In this document: positions 46,153-55,672 of the stretch, one piece after another
Layout of the letters: every line of letters begins with the position of its first letter
Position numbering within the stretch: position 1 is the first letter of the stretch
Assembly: GCF_011082725.1 (NCBI RefSeq)
Contig: NZ_CP049715.1
Location: forward strand, 1,240,001 to 1,304,000
DNA: 64,000 bases
Direction: 5' to 3'
Source: Apibacter sp. B3706
GTDB taxonomy: Bacteria; Bacteroidota; Bacteroidia; Flavobacteriales; Weeksellaceae
Position numbers and translations under genes: made by a program
Notes under the pieces: generated by a model
What the model was told of the DNA's origin: nothing
What the model saw: the letters and a program-made list of their open reading frames with translations, nothing else
Databases searched by the model: none

Positions 46153-46995
46153 CTATTCTACTACTATCCCATTTGGAAATAAGTTTTTCTTTTTTAGATA
46201 ATTAAATATTTTTGGAAAAAAAATGCGTAAAAAGAGTTTTATCTTTAATTTTCTATTTTCTCTAACGGATTGCACAACATAATCACTTATGGTTTCTTGA
46301 TTAAATACAGAAGCCGGAATTTTATTTTTTAAAGTTTTAATGGCTTCATTATAATTAGTTACTTTGCTTTGACTTAATGATTTTCCGTCATGGATTCTTC
46401 TATATTTGTATAAGGGTTGATTGAAATAATAAAAGCTATAATTTTTTACTGCAGATCTTGACCAGAAATCCCAATCTTCTGCATACGATAAAGTTACATC
46501 ATAGCCTCCATTATCCTCCCATACCTTTTTTTTATAGATACTTGAATTGGGTAAAAAACATCCGCTATTTATTAACCGTAAACGGTTATATTTTCCTGAT
46601 TTATTGTACCTGTTCTCACTTCCGAAAATTATATAATCTCCATACAGAATGTCAATAGTTGGATCATGAAGCATCGTGTGTAAGGCTTGATCATAATAAT
46701 TTCCATTCATTATATCGTCCGAATCGAAAGGTAATATATATTGACCTTTTGCATTTTCAATACCCGTATTTCTTGCCCTGGCCACTCCTCCATTTTCTTG
46801 ATTTATAATTGTATATTTTTCATTGTAATCTTCCAATATTTTTAAAGTTTCCGAATCTGTTGATCCGTCATTTATTAATATAACTTCATAAGGATATGAA
46901 AAATTTACCTCTTCAATACTTTTAATAGTTTCCTTCAAATAAATTCCTGAATTAAAAACCGGAACAACTATAGATAAAATAGGATTTTCTTTCAT
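46153..46995 (-). CDS. Family 2 glycosyltransferase
   Basis: This 280-residue protein has a GT-A fold: LSIVVPVFNSGIYLKETIKS at the start, NDGSTD at 42-47, NGGVARARNTGIENAKG, and the DXD-type DSDD at 91-94. The C-terminus (FLRIFFPKIFNYLKK) is basic and amphipathic, suggesting membrane association. It transfers a sugar from a nucleotide donor to an unknown acceptor. It stands apart from the polysaccharide cluster. Confidence 0.9.
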   Translation of the reverse strand: MKENPILSIVVPVFNSGIYLKETIKSIEEVNFSYPYEVILINDGSTDSETLKILEDYNEKYTIINQENGGVARARNTGIENAKGQYILPFDSDDIMNGNYYDQALHTMLHDPTIDILYGDYIIFGSENRYNKSGKYNRLRLINSGCFLPNSSIYKKKVWEDNGGYDVTLSYAEDWDFWSRSAVKNYSFYYFNQPLYKYRRIHDGKSLSQSKVTNYNEAIKTLKNKIPASVFNQETISDYVVQSVRENRKLKIKLFLRIFFPKIFNYLKKKNLFPNGIVVE

Positions 46996-47423
46996 ATTAC
47001 AAAAGTAATTTTTTTATGGGATTGAATTTTATATTCCAAAAAAATAAAATTAAGATCATTACCATGACGATAAATTATCTGTTTTAGTGACCCTTAATTG
47101 TACTAGTTTTAAACACAATATACGTATGAATATTTTTACAATTGATTCATATACTTTATACTATCTTTTAGATTGTGCAATTGGTAAAATAAGGATAATC
47201 GGAACCAAGCTTTATTTAAAAAATTAGTTGAATGAACCATTTGACAAGGCTTGGTTTTTAAGAAATTTGATCAACGTTATAAATTTAAATAATTATCAAT
47301 AAGCTCAATAAACGGGATCTATTGGGAAACTTTTGGCATTTTTTATAATGGATATTTTTTAACTCATGTCATGAATTTATGAGTAGAAAAAGTTTATATC
47401 TTATGTTAATATACTGATTTAAA
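46996..47423. other. Gene-free spacer with an inverted repeat
   Basis: The spacer holds no supported gene. AACCAAGC at 47203-47210 is repeated inverted as GCTTGGTT at 47249-47256, followed by TTT, with 38 bases between. It could be a weak structured RNA or a remnant of a lost gene. Confidence 0.4.
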
Positions 47424-48710
47424 TTACGATAAAGTTTTCGAAATGATAGCATCTGAAAATCCTATTTTTTTATATATTTCCAATAATTTTTTGGCTGAAT
47501 CATAACTACTTACTTTCCCGCTGGTATATATGTATAAATTGTTATCCGTTTTTTGTCTTATTACATTATTTAATCCCCTGAAAATAGCATCTCTTTCTCT
47601 GTATTTTTTAGGTGATACAAATAATTCAATGGTATAGTATAGACCGGTTACCACTTCTTTTTCATTAAATTCAACTATAGAAGCATCTGTAAACCCGGCT
47701 TCTTTGGCAATTTTTAATGTCGCTTCACTTTCAGATCGTAAATTGGTACTTCCTGCATAATATATATACATACCGTTTGATTTAACTATTTCAACATTTT
47801 TCATACCTCTAAGTTGTAAGGAATTCGGACTGTATCTGTTGAATGATGCTAAAAATTGTACTTTTAGTGATAAGTTACTGTCCACCGGTTTTTCAACAAC
47901 TTGTTGAATTTCTTCCTCCGCTTTTTTCTCTGATTTTTTATCGTATTCTTTTTTATAACTTAAAAAAGCTTCGTATATATCTTTAGCTATAGTATTTTGT
48001 CCATCTTCTGAAGCTAAATATTGTCCTTCTTGAGGGTTAGAGATGAAACCGGTTTCAATTAATACTGAAGGCATGGCTGTTTGAACTAAAACCAAAAAGC
48101 CGGCTTGTTTTACTCCTCTGGAAAATCGATTTTCTTTTTTAAAATTATTTTCTACATAGCTGGCCATTTTCAAACTGTTTTCTAAATATATGTTTTGCAT
48201 CAATGTGAGGCCTATTACCGATTCGGGTGATGAGGGGTTGAATCCTTCATAAGTCGTTTGATAATCTTTTTCCATATAAATAACCTCATTTTCCCTTTTT
48301 GCAACATCAAAATTATCTCTATTTCGATGAGCTCCCAGAACAAAGGTTTCCGTACCGTACGGGGCACTTTTAGGGCTTGAATTACAGTGTATGGAAATAA
48401 ATAAGTTGGCTTTTCCTTTATTGGCAATATCTGCGCGGGTCATTAATGGAATAAATTCATCTGTCTTTCGAGTATAAATAACTTCTACATCTTTATTATT
48501 ATTTTCAATCATGGCTCCAACTTTTAAAACCAATGAAAGATTTACATCTTTTTCATTGGCATAGGCTCCTCTGGCACCATTATCATGCCCGCCATGTCCG
48601 GCATCCAAAACTAAGGTAAAATCTTTTTTTTGTGAAGATAAAGAGCCGGTGAAAAAAATTAAAGTTATTAGTAGTATATTTTTTAAGTTAAATATTGTTA
48701 AAACTCTCAT
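47424..48710 (-). CDS. N-acetylmuramoyl-L-alanine amidase with SPOR-like repeats
   Basis: From ATG 48710 this has 428 residues. The signal peptide is about 1-26 (NILLITLIFFTGSLSSQ). The Amidase_3 domain shows VLDAGHGGHDNGARG at 34-48, EKDVNLSLVLK, FISIHCNSSP and PSVLIETGFISN, giving the zinc ligands and catalytic Glu. The last ~140 residues hold two SPOR-like units (VQFLASFNRYSPN, YTIELFVSPKKYR) that bind denuded septal glycan. It cleaves peptide stems from peptidoglycan in the periplasm, probably for cell separation. A longer start at 48785 would overlap the divergent gene and bury the signal peptide, so it is rejected. Confidence 0.9.
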   Translation of the reverse strand: MRVLTIFNLKNILLITLIFFTGSLSSQKKDFTLVLDAGHGGHDNGARGAYANEKDVNLSLVLKVGAMIENNNKDVEVIYTRKTDEFIPLMTRADIANKGKANLFISIHCNSSPKSAPYGTETFVLGAHRNRDNFDVAKRENEVIYMEKDYQTTYEGFNPSSPESVIGLTLMQNIYLENSLKMASYVENNFKKENRFSRGVKQAGFLVLVQTAMPSVLIETGFISNPQEGQYLASEDGQNTIAKDIYEAFLSYKKEYDKKSEKKAEEEIQQVVEKPVDSNLSLKVQFLASFNRYSPNSLQLRGMKNVEIVKSNGMYIYYAGSTNLRSESEATLKIAKEAGFTDASIVEFNEKEVVTGLYYTIELFVSPKKYRERDAIFRGLNNVIRQKTDNNLYIYTSGKVSSYDSAKKLLEIYKKIGFSDAIISKTLS

Positions 48711-48765
48711 TAATTCTTTTTTTTGATTAATTTTGACAGCAAAATTTTTTCTGAATTTATATGCT

Positions 48766-51345
48766 TTGATCAATTCAAGTTTCAAATATAATATACTTTA
48801 TTTATTTTTTCTAATTTTTAACATTCTCTTAGCACAGGAAAAAAGAGTTAAAACCCTTTCTGACACTGTAAAAATCCCTACTGATTCTATATCAGTTAAT
48901 AAAGAAAAGCTTGAAAATATTGTGGACACTAAAGGGGATGAAATTCGTAATGTTTTTTCAAAAAAATTAACCTATCTGATCCATAATGCACAAGTCAGCT
49001 ATCAGGATATGACCATTAAGGCAGATTATATTGTTATGGATTGGAATACCGGAGACATTTTAGCTCGTGGAAAAGTGGACAGTTTAGGAAGAATTATTGA
49101 TAATATAAAATTTATTCAGGGAGGAAAAGAGTATGAATATACAGAAGCCCAATTTAATATGAATACTAAACAGGGTACGGCTTTTAATATTCGAACGGAA
49201 GAAGATGAAATGGCAATTATTGCTAAGAAAGCCAAAAGAATGAAAGATGAAGAATATTATATGAGGGGGGGATTTATGACTACGGATGAATATTTTAAAG
49301 CAAAAAAAGATTCTATTCCTGATTATGGTTTATCGACTAATAAAATGAAAGTTATTACCGGTAACAATCAAAAAACCATCATTGCAGGACCTACCACGAT
49401 GTATATTGAGCAAGTACCGACTCCGTTCATTTTACCCTTTTTATATTTGCCTTCTACCGGCAGCAATCGACAGGCTGGGATTTTAATCGGAACGTTCGGT
49501 GAACGGCAAAATAAAGGATTTTATTTGGAAAGATGGGGAATTTATGTTCCCATTGGTGAATATTTGGATTTAGAAAGCCGTTTTGGATTTTATACTAAAG
49601 GAAGCTGGATGATCGATAATAGATTAAGATATTTGAATCGTTACAAATATTCCGGTAATTTAAATTTTATTTATGAAAAAAATATAAACAGTACCAAAGG
49701 ACTGGATGATTATTCAGAAATTGAAAATTATCGTATTACCTGGTCTCATTTACAAGATGCCAAAGCTAATCCAAATTTGTCCTTTAACGCATCGGTAAAT
49801 TTTATGAGTCAGAATTACTATAACAACAGCATATATAATCAAAATGCTTTACATGGTAATGTAAATAATAATCAAACATCATCATCAATTTCTTTGGTTA
49901 AAAGATTTAATAATAATCCCTTAACTATTTCACTTAATACCTCCGCTTCGCAAAATATTTCAACCGGTGATGTAACCATGGTACTTCCTAATGTAACGGT
50001 TACTATGCCTCAAATTTATCCTTTTAAACCTAAATCAGGACCTAAGAAAACCATTTGGCACAATATCTATATGGATTATAAAATGAATCTTCAAAATTCA
50101 TTGAATACGTCTACTGATGATATGTTTACGTCAAAAATGTTTAAAAACTCTAATAACGGAATGAAAAATTCCACCAGTATTGGTACTACTTCCACACTTT
50201 TTAATTATTTTCAATTAGGTATCAATGGTAATTATAGAGAAATCTGGACTACAAAGACTATTAGAAGGGACTATAATGCTTCTACGGATAAGGTTGAAAC
50301 ATTTAATAAAGATGGATTTAAAACTTTCCGAACTTTTGACGGGTCCCTTAATTTAACAACGACTTTGTATGGTATCGCCAACTTTAAAAAAGGAAGTATG
50401 ATTCAGGCAATCCGTCATATGATATCTCCTACGGTCAGTTACGGATATATGCCTGACTTCTCTAAAGATTCTTGGGGATATTACGGTACGTACACAGATA
50501 AAGATGGAAAAAAAGTAAAATATTCTTATTTTGAAGGAAATGTCATGGGTAATCCTTCCAATTATGAAAACAGTGCCATAAATATTTCTCTTGCTAACAA
50601 TCTTGAAATGAAGGTTAGAAATAAAAAAGAATCCAACGGCTTTAAAAAGATAAAAATATTCGAATCTTTAAATATCAATACATCTTATAATTTTGCTGCA
50701 GATTCTTTGAAATGGAGTCCTATTAATGCTTCGGGTTCTTCCTCTTTATTTAATTCTAAATTACGTGTTAATTATGCCATGAGGGTAAATCCTTATAAAA
50801 TAGTATTTGATACTCCCGAATCAACAGTAGGTCATGCTATTGATAAGTTTGGATATTTTACTATTGTCAGTTACACGATGGGATTGAATTTTTCTTTGGA
50901 TGAATCATTATTTGGTGAAAAGAAAGTAATTAAATATAAGAAGCAAGGAACGGTTAGATATGAAAAATATTACTTTGATGATGAAAATTACGCCCATTTC
51001 GATATGCCTTGGAAATTGGACGTAGGATTGAATTATGCTTCTACAAAAGAATATAATAGAAATACTAATGTTTCTGCTACGGTAAATCTTTCGGGAGAAA
51101 TTTCCCCTTCTCCGTATTGGAAAATTACTGCATCTACTAATTACGATTTGGAAAGTAAAGAATTCGGATACACTCGACTAGGATTTATGAGAGATTTGAG
51201 AAGTTTTAATATTAATTTCAATTGGGTTCCCATTTCTTCAAGTTATAACAAGACATGGAGTTTTTATATAGGAGTGAAAGCAGCCATATTAAAAGATGCT
51301 GTAAAATACGAGGCTAAAAATTTCAATGACAATGCAAGTTTTTAA
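48766..51345 (+). CDS. LptD-like outer-membrane LPS assembly protein
   Basis: This is about 859 residues from TTG 48766; the frame also extends to TTG 48733, and there is no ATG in frame before the signal peptide, so the start is uncertain. The signal peptide is ILYLFFLIFNILLAQ. An LptA/OstA-like part follows (YQDMTIKADYIVMDW, NIKFIQGGKEYEYTEAQF), then a long beta-barrel (VPTPFILPFLYLPSTGSNRQ) ending in an aromatic strand region. It inserts lipopolysaccharide into the outer membrane with LptE. It is divergent from the amidase gene and followed by ridA, a common flavobacterial arrangement. Confidence 0.85.
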   Translation: MINSSFKYNILYLFFLIFNILLAQEKRVKTLSDTVKIPTDSISVNKEKLENIVDTKGDEIRNVFSKKLTYLIHNAQVSYQDMTIKADYIVMDWNTGDILARGKVDSLGRIIDNIKFIQGGKEYEYTEAQFNMNTKQGTAFNIRTEEDEMAIIAKKAKRMKDEEYYMRGGFMTTDEYFKAKKDSIPDYGLSTNKMKVITGNNQKTIIAGPTTMYIEQVPTPFILPFLYLPSTGSNRQAGILIGTFGERQNKGFYLERWGIYVPIGEYLDLESRFGFYTKGSWMIDNRLRYLNRYKYSGNLNFIYEKNINSTKGLDDYSEIENYRITWSHLQDAKANPNLSFNASVNFMSQNYYNNSIYNQNALHGNVNNNQTSSSISLVKRFNNNPLTISLNTSASQNISTGDVTMVLPNVTVTMPQIYPFKPKSGPKKTIWHNIYMDYKMNLQNSLNTSTDDMFTSKMFKNSNNGMKNSTSIGTTSTLFNYFQLGINGNYREIWTTKTIRRDYNASTDKVETFNKDGFKTFRTFDGSLNLTTTLYGIANFKKGSMIQAIRHMISPTVSYGYMPDFSKDSWGYYGTYTDKDGKKVKYSYFEGNVMGNPSNYENSAINISLANNLEMKVRNKKESNGFKKIKIFESLNINTSYNFAADSLKWSPINASGSSSLFNSKLRVNYAMRVNPYKIVFDTPESTVGHAIDKFGYFTIVSYTMGLNFSLDESLFGEKKVIKYKKQGTVRYEKYYFDDENYAHFDMPWKLDVGLNYASTKEYNRNTNVSATVNLSGEISPSPYWKITASTNYDLESKEFGYTRLGFMRDLRSFNINFNWVPISSSYNKTWSFYIGVKAAILKDAVKYEAKNFNDNASF

Positions 51346-51365
51346 AAAATTTGTATATTTAATTC

Positions 51366-51746
51366 ATGATTAAAAAAATAATTAATACTGAAAAAGCTCC
51401 TGCAGCTATTGGGCCTTATTCTCAAGCGATTAAGGTTAACAACTTTTTATTTGTTTCGGGACAAATACCGGTAAATCCGCAAACTGGAGAAATTCCTGCT
51501 TCCATTGATGATCAAACTCATCAAGTTATGAAAAATATTGAAGCAATTTTAAGTAAAGCTAATTTAAATTGGAATAATTTGGTTAAAACTACCATCTTTC
51601 TTCAAAATTTATCTGATTTTGCCACGGTTAATGAAATATATGCTTCTTATTTTTCTGATGCATATCCGGCCCGTGAATGTGTACAAGTCTCAGCCTTACC
51701 CAAAAATGTTTTAATTGAAATTTCAGTTATTGCTACAGAATTATAA
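51366..51746 (+). CDS. ridA: RidA-family enamine/imine deaminase
   Basis: This is 126 residues long. The family core is NTEKAPAAIGPYSQAIKVNN at the start, FVSGQIPVNPQTGEI, and RECVQVSALPKNVLIEISV at the end, which supplies the conserved Arg and Glu. It hydrolyses reactive 2-aminoacrylate-type imines produced by PLP enzymes. It starts 20 bp after the LptD-like gene. Confidence 0.95.
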   Translation: MIKKIINTEKAPAAIGPYSQAIKVNNFLFVSGQIPVNPQTGEIPASIDDQTHQVMKNIEAILSKANLNWNNLVKTTIFLQNLSDFATVNEIYASYFSDAYPARECVQVSALPKNVLIEISVIATEL

Positions 51747-51752
51747 AACGAA

Positions 51753-52184
51753 ATGATAAGAAATACTCTTGCAGTTATATCCGGGCTTTTAGTAGCCATT
51801 ACAATAATTACTCTTTCTGTTATGATAAATTCTTATTGGATACCTTATAATTATAAAGGTCTTCCTATAGAATATTGGAGATCCATTGTTCGTACTGCTA
51901 AAGGCGAATTCTTTATAGCTTTATTAATTTCTTCCGGGATTGGTTCTCTCTTAGGTGGAATAGTTTGCGCTTTATTAGTAAAAACAGCAAAAACTGCTTA
52001 TGCTATGTTGATAGGATTTATACTTTTACTAACTGCTATTATTTCTGTTTTTACATTTAAAGGACATCCCACCTGGTATATAATAAGTATGTTTTTTATA
52101 TTTTTTCCATTCTCTTGGCTGGGGGCTAAAATAGTGGAATGGTTACAAAATAAAAAAATAATTGATTCACAAAAAAACAAGTAA
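51753..52184 (+). CDS. Small membrane protein with four helices
   Basis: This 143-residue protein has hydrophobic segments near 5-26, 55-75, 83-101 and 108-125, for example AVISGLLVAITIITLSVMIN, and a lysine-rich C-terminus. I do not recognise the family; many Bacteroidetes carry a similar protein of unknown function. It starts 6 bp after ridA and ends 2 bp before the convergent YkgJ-type gene. Confidence 0.7.
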   Translation: MIRNTLAVISGLLVAITIITLSVMINSYWIPYNYKGLPIEYWRSIVRTAKGEFFIALLISSGIGSLLGGIVCALLVKTAKTAYAMLIGFILLLTAIISVFTFKGHPTWYIISMFFIFFPFSWLGAKIVEWLQNKKIIDSQKNK

Positions 52185-52186
52185 TT

Positions 52187-52675
52187 CTACATTCGTATAG
52201 TTTTCATTAACAGCTCCACTACTTCGTAAGCAGCCGGACATATGACCGTATTTTTTAAGGTTAATTTATTAATCTGATAGAATTTTTTACGATCCGTATG
52301 GGGATATTCTTTACATGCTTTTGGACGTACTTCATAGATGGAACAATAATTGGAACTGTCTAAAAACGGACAAGGCAATTGTTTAAATATCCAATCATTT
52401 TCTTCATCTTTATACAAATATTGATCTATAAAATCAATCGGTTTCATTCGTAAATATTTAGATATTCTTTCAATGTCTTTTTCCAAAAACAAAGGTCCGG
52501 TAGTTTTGCAACAATTAGCACATTGTAGGCAATCTATATGTGAGAAAATTTTATCATGAATTTCGATTAATTCTTGATCCAATTTTTTGGGCTTCTTATT
52601 TTTGAGTTTTTCTAAATATTTTTTGTGTTCTGAAGCTTTTTTTAATGCTTCGTTTTTATATTTATCTAAATCCAT
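52187..52675 (-). CDS. YkgJ-type cysteine-cluster protein
   Basis: This is 162 residues long. The N-terminal half is a charged helix. The metal-binding cluster follows: C49-x2-C52-x2-C55-C56 (CLQCANCCKTTG), then LPCPFLDSSNYCSIYEVRPK with a final ACKEYP. The family is thought to bind zinc or an iron-sulfur centre; its function is not established. It lies 33 bp after the recombinase gene in the same direction. Confidence 0.88.
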   Translation of the reverse strand: MDLDKYKNEALKKASEHKKYLEKLKNKKPKKLDQELIEIHDKIFSHIDCLQCANCCKTTGPLFLEKDIERISKYLRMKPIDFIDQYLYKDEENDWIFKQLPCPFLDSSNYCSIYEVRPKACKEYPHTDRKKFYQINKLTLKNTVICPAAYEVVELLMKTIRM

Positions 52676-52708
52676 TAAACTTTTATGTATATTATTTAAC
52701 TTAAAATA

Positions 52709-53617
52709 TTAGCCCTTTTTAATTGAAAAAGGATGATATTTTTCTATCGTATCTCTTAGTTGTTGATTATCTAAATGGGTATATATTTCTGTTGTGGTAA
52801 TACTTTCATGTCCCAGCATTTGCTGAATTGAACGTAAATCGGCACCATTTTTCAGTAACACCGTTGCAAAAGAATGCCTGAATGTATGGGGGGAAACTTT
52901 CTTTTTAATTCCGGCCTTTTCTGCAATATTTTTTATTATTATAAAAATCATTTCACGTGTTAGCTGCCCTCCTCTTCTATTTAGAAAAAGTATATCTTCA
53001 CATTTAGGTTTCGGGTTTAAATGAATACGAATTGAGTCTTTATAAAGATTTATATATTTAATCGTCCAATCCGATACAGGTACTAATCTTTGTTTATTCC
53101 CTTTTCCGATAACTCTAATAAAATTTTCATCTAAATATAAATCGGAAAGTCGTAAATTAATTAATTCTGAAACACGAAGGCCACATCCATATAATGTTTC
53201 AATAATGGTACGGTTTCTCTCTCCTTCGGATTGGGATAAGTCTATTGACTGTATTATAGTTACTACTTCTTCATGGCTTAGCACGTCAGGAAGATATAGG
53301 CCAATTTTAGGACTTTCGAGCAATTCTGTCGGATTATCTTGCCTTTTTTCTTCTATTTGCAAAAATTTAAAAAAAGATTTTAATGATGATATTACTCGAG
53401 CTTGAGACTTGGCTGAGGAAGATTTTTTTGCAAAATCATATATAAAATCTTGAATTAAAAATCTATCTATAGTATATGGGGTAATGGACGTATCATGGTC
53501 GGTAAATTTTATTAGTTTTTTAATATCTCTTATATAAGCTAATTGTGTATTTTGAGAAAGGCCTTTTTCTAATAATAAATATTCTTGAAAATTATTTATT
53601 GCTAAGTTCCACTCCAT
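52709..53617 (-). CDS. xerD: Tyrosine recombinase XerD-like
   Basis: This is 302 residues long. The N-terminal SAM-like domain covers about 1-90 and the catalytic domain follows with R148 (GCGLRVSEL), K172, H244 and R247 (SPHTFRHSF), H270 (LGHES) and nucleophile Y279 (TTEIYTHLD). The length and full motif set fit XerC/XerD, which resolve chromosome dimers at dif. It is chromosomal in context, with no integrase-type extra domain, so a mobile-element role is unlikely. Confidence 0.92.
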   Translation of the reverse strand: MEWNLAINNFQEYLLLEKGLSQNTQLAYIRDIKKLIKFTDHDTSITPYTIDRFLIQDFIYDFAKKSSSAKSQARVISSLKSFFKFLQIEEKRQDNPTELLESPKIGLYLPDVLSHEEVVTIIQSIDLSQSEGERNRTIIETLYGCGLRVSELINLRLSDLYLDENFIRVIGKGNKQRLVPVSDWTIKYINLYKDSIRIHLNPKPKCEDILFLNRRGGQLTREMIFIIIKNIAEKAGIKKKVSPHTFRHSFATVLLKNGADLRSIQQMLGHESITTTEIYTHLDNQQLRDTIEKYHPFSIKKG

Positions 53618-54067
53618 GATAACAAAATTAAAATTTTATAAAAAAACTCTAATTTAATTTATTTAAATATTTTTCCTTATAACACAAAAGAAAATAATTA
53701 AATAAATTATTTATATCTAAGAATATCAAATCAAAAAAATTAAAAATTCTATAATTTATTATTCAATGCGTAATGATTTACATTTCTAAAATTTATTTAA
53801 TTTAGCTATTTAAAATATTGAATTATTTAGAGACTTTTAAAGTCTTTACCCTTTGGTTTAGATAAATTTTTTTTAGCTATTATTTATATTGTTTAAATAC
53901 ATAACTATTTTAAAATATAATATTGTAAATATTCATATACTTAATGCTCTTTTAATTAAGGATTTTTTTTATACTAAATACCTAAGTTTTATAAGTTACA
54001 AATAAAAAAGATAAAGCTTTAAATAATCAATTATTTTATTAATTATAATTATTCTAAAAGTTTAAAA
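53618..54067. other. Very AT-rich spacer between recombinase and MazG-like genes
   Basis: This is 450 bp of mostly A and T with no open frame, RNA gene or clear hairpin. It separates divergent transcription units and probably carries their promoters, but I could not place a good TAnnTTTG box. Confidence 0.6.
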
Positions 54068-54394
54068 ATGAGCTTAAAAGATATACAATTTCAAGTTGAC
54101 CAATGGATTCAATCCTATGGTGTAAGGTATTTTAACGAATTAACCAATATGGCTCAACTAACTGAAGAAGTGGGAGAAGTTGCCAGAATTATATCCAGAA
54201 GATATGGCGAACAATCTGAAAAAGAGTCTGATAAAAGCAAAGATTTAGGAGAAGAATTAGCTGATGTTATTTTCGTAGTAGCTTGTTTAGCCAATCAAAC
54301 AGGAATTGATTTAGAAAAAGCTTTTCAAAAAAAATTAAAGGCGACTACTCAACGCGACAGTGAAAGACATCATAATAATAAAAAATTACAATGA
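54068..54394 (+). CDS. MazG-like nucleotide pyrophosphohydrolase
   Basis: This is a 108-residue single-domain MazG-type protein. The metal-binding acidic residues appear as LTEEVGEVARIISRRYG (E-E-x2-E) and DLGEELADVIFVVACLA (E-x2-D). Such enzymes hydrolyse (d)NTPs to monophosphates. Its stop overlaps the aroA start by 4 bp (ATGA), so the two genes are translationally coupled. Confidence 0.9.
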   Translation: MSLKDIQFQVDQWIQSYGVRYFNELTNMAQLTEEVGEVARIISRRYGEQSEKESDKSKDLGEELADVIFVVACLANQTGIDLEKAFQKKLKATTQRDSERHHNNKKLQ

Positions 54395-55584
54395 GGGAAA
54401 TTTCAATCAATCTTTCCGGTTCAAAAAGTATTACCAATCGTGTATTGATACTAAATTCATTGTTCAATAATTCTCTACAACTACAAAACCTATCGAAAAG
54501 CCAAGATAGCCAAATGATGAAAGATGCTCTTTCTTCTAAAAAGCATTGCATTGATATACATCATGCCGGTACAGCTATGAGGTTTTTAACTGCATTTTTT
54601 TCAATTCAAGAAAATAGAGAAACTATCCTTACCGGTTCTCATCGAATGAAAGAACGCCCTATAAAAATTTTAGTGGATGCGTTAAGTCAGTTAGGAGCGA
54701 ATATTTCATATGTTGAAAATGAAGGATATCCTCCCTTAAAAATTAAAGGGAAAGAAATCAAAAGTAATATCATTAATTTACCATCAAATATCAGTAGTCA
54801 ATATATAACTGCCTTATGCTTGATAGGAACTAAATTAGAAAAAGGTTTGGTTATAGAGTTGGAAGGTAAAATTACTTCAAGACCTTACATTACTATGACT
54901 CTCCAGATTTTGAATAAAATAGGAATTAAAACCTTATTTAACCAAAATAAAATTACAATATATCCTGTAAGTGAAATAAGAAAACAACAATATATAATTG
55001 AAAGTGATTGGTCCTCGGCTTCTTATCATTATTCTATATGTGCTTTAAGCGATAATTTAACTATTAAGTTAAAATATTTATTTGAAGATTCATTACAGGC
55101 GGATAGAAGAGCAGTGGATATTTATCAAAAATTCTTTGGCATTAATACTACTTTTAATATAAACGAAATAACCTTATGTAAGCAACCCAGTTTTGAATAC
55201 CCTAATTATATAGAATTGGACATGAATGATTGTCCTGATATTGCGCAAACGGTTGCTTTAACTGCCTTTGGTCTACGTATTCCTATAAAAATTACGGGAC
55301 TTGAAACATTGAAGATTAAAGAAACCGATCGTTTAGTTGCTTTAAAAAATGAATTAGAAAAATGTGGAGGAAAGGTAGAAATTACTGATAATTCTTTTAC
55401 ACTTCTTAAAGTCAATTCTTTTAATGCTAATCAAAAAATTGAAACTTATAATGATCATCGAATGGCAATGAGTTTTGCTCCTTTAAAATTACTGTTTCCT
55501 TTAGAAATTAAAAATCCTGATGTAGTTGTAAAGTCCTATGTTGAATTTTGGAATGATATGAAATTTTATGGAATTAAAGTTTAA
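54391..55584 (+). CDS. aroA: 3-phosphoshikimate 1-carboxyvinyltransferase (EPSP synthase)
   Basis: This 397-residue enzyme joins PEP to shikimate-3-phosphate, the sixth step of the aromatic pathway. The signatures are LSGSKSITNRVLI at 8-20, HAGTAMRFLTAFF, SSQYITALCLIGTKL, KETDRLVALKNELEKCGGK and YNDHRMAMSFA. It is about 30 residues shorter than the E. coli enzyme, mostly in loops, which is normal for flavobacteria. It is coupled to the MazG-like gene. Confidence 0.95.
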   Translation: MREISINLSGSKSITNRVLILNSLFNNSLQLQNLSKSQDSQMMKDALSSKKHCIDIHHAGTAMRFLTAFFSIQENRETILTGSHRMKERPIKILVDALSQLGANISYVENEGYPPLKIKGKEIKSNIINLPSNISSQYITALCLIGTKLEKGLVIELEGKITSRPYITMTLQILNKIGIKTLFNQNKITIYPVSEIRKQQYIIESDWSSASYHYSICALSDNLTIKLKYLFEDSLQADRRAVDIYQKFFGINTTFNINEITLCKQPSFEYPNYIELDMNDCPDIAQTVALTAFGLRIPIKITGLETLKIKETDRLVALKNELEKCGGKVEITDNSFTLLKVNSFNANQKIETYNDHRMAMSFAPLKLLFPLEIKNPDVVVKSYVEFWNDMKFYGIKV

Positions 55585-55672
55585 GACTCTTTTTTAAAGA
55601 ATAATTTTTTAAATTTTTAATATTTTACTAATATTAAATTAAAATAGTACCTTTGACGTTTTTATATCATCT

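Noticed and set aside
48711-48785. Longer amidase start at 48785
   Set aside because: It would put 25 polar residues ahead of the signal peptide and overlap the divergent gene.
52709-53617. Recombinase as sign of a mobile element
   Set aside because: Its length and motifs fit chromosomal XerC/D; no att repeats, transposase or phage genes are nearby.
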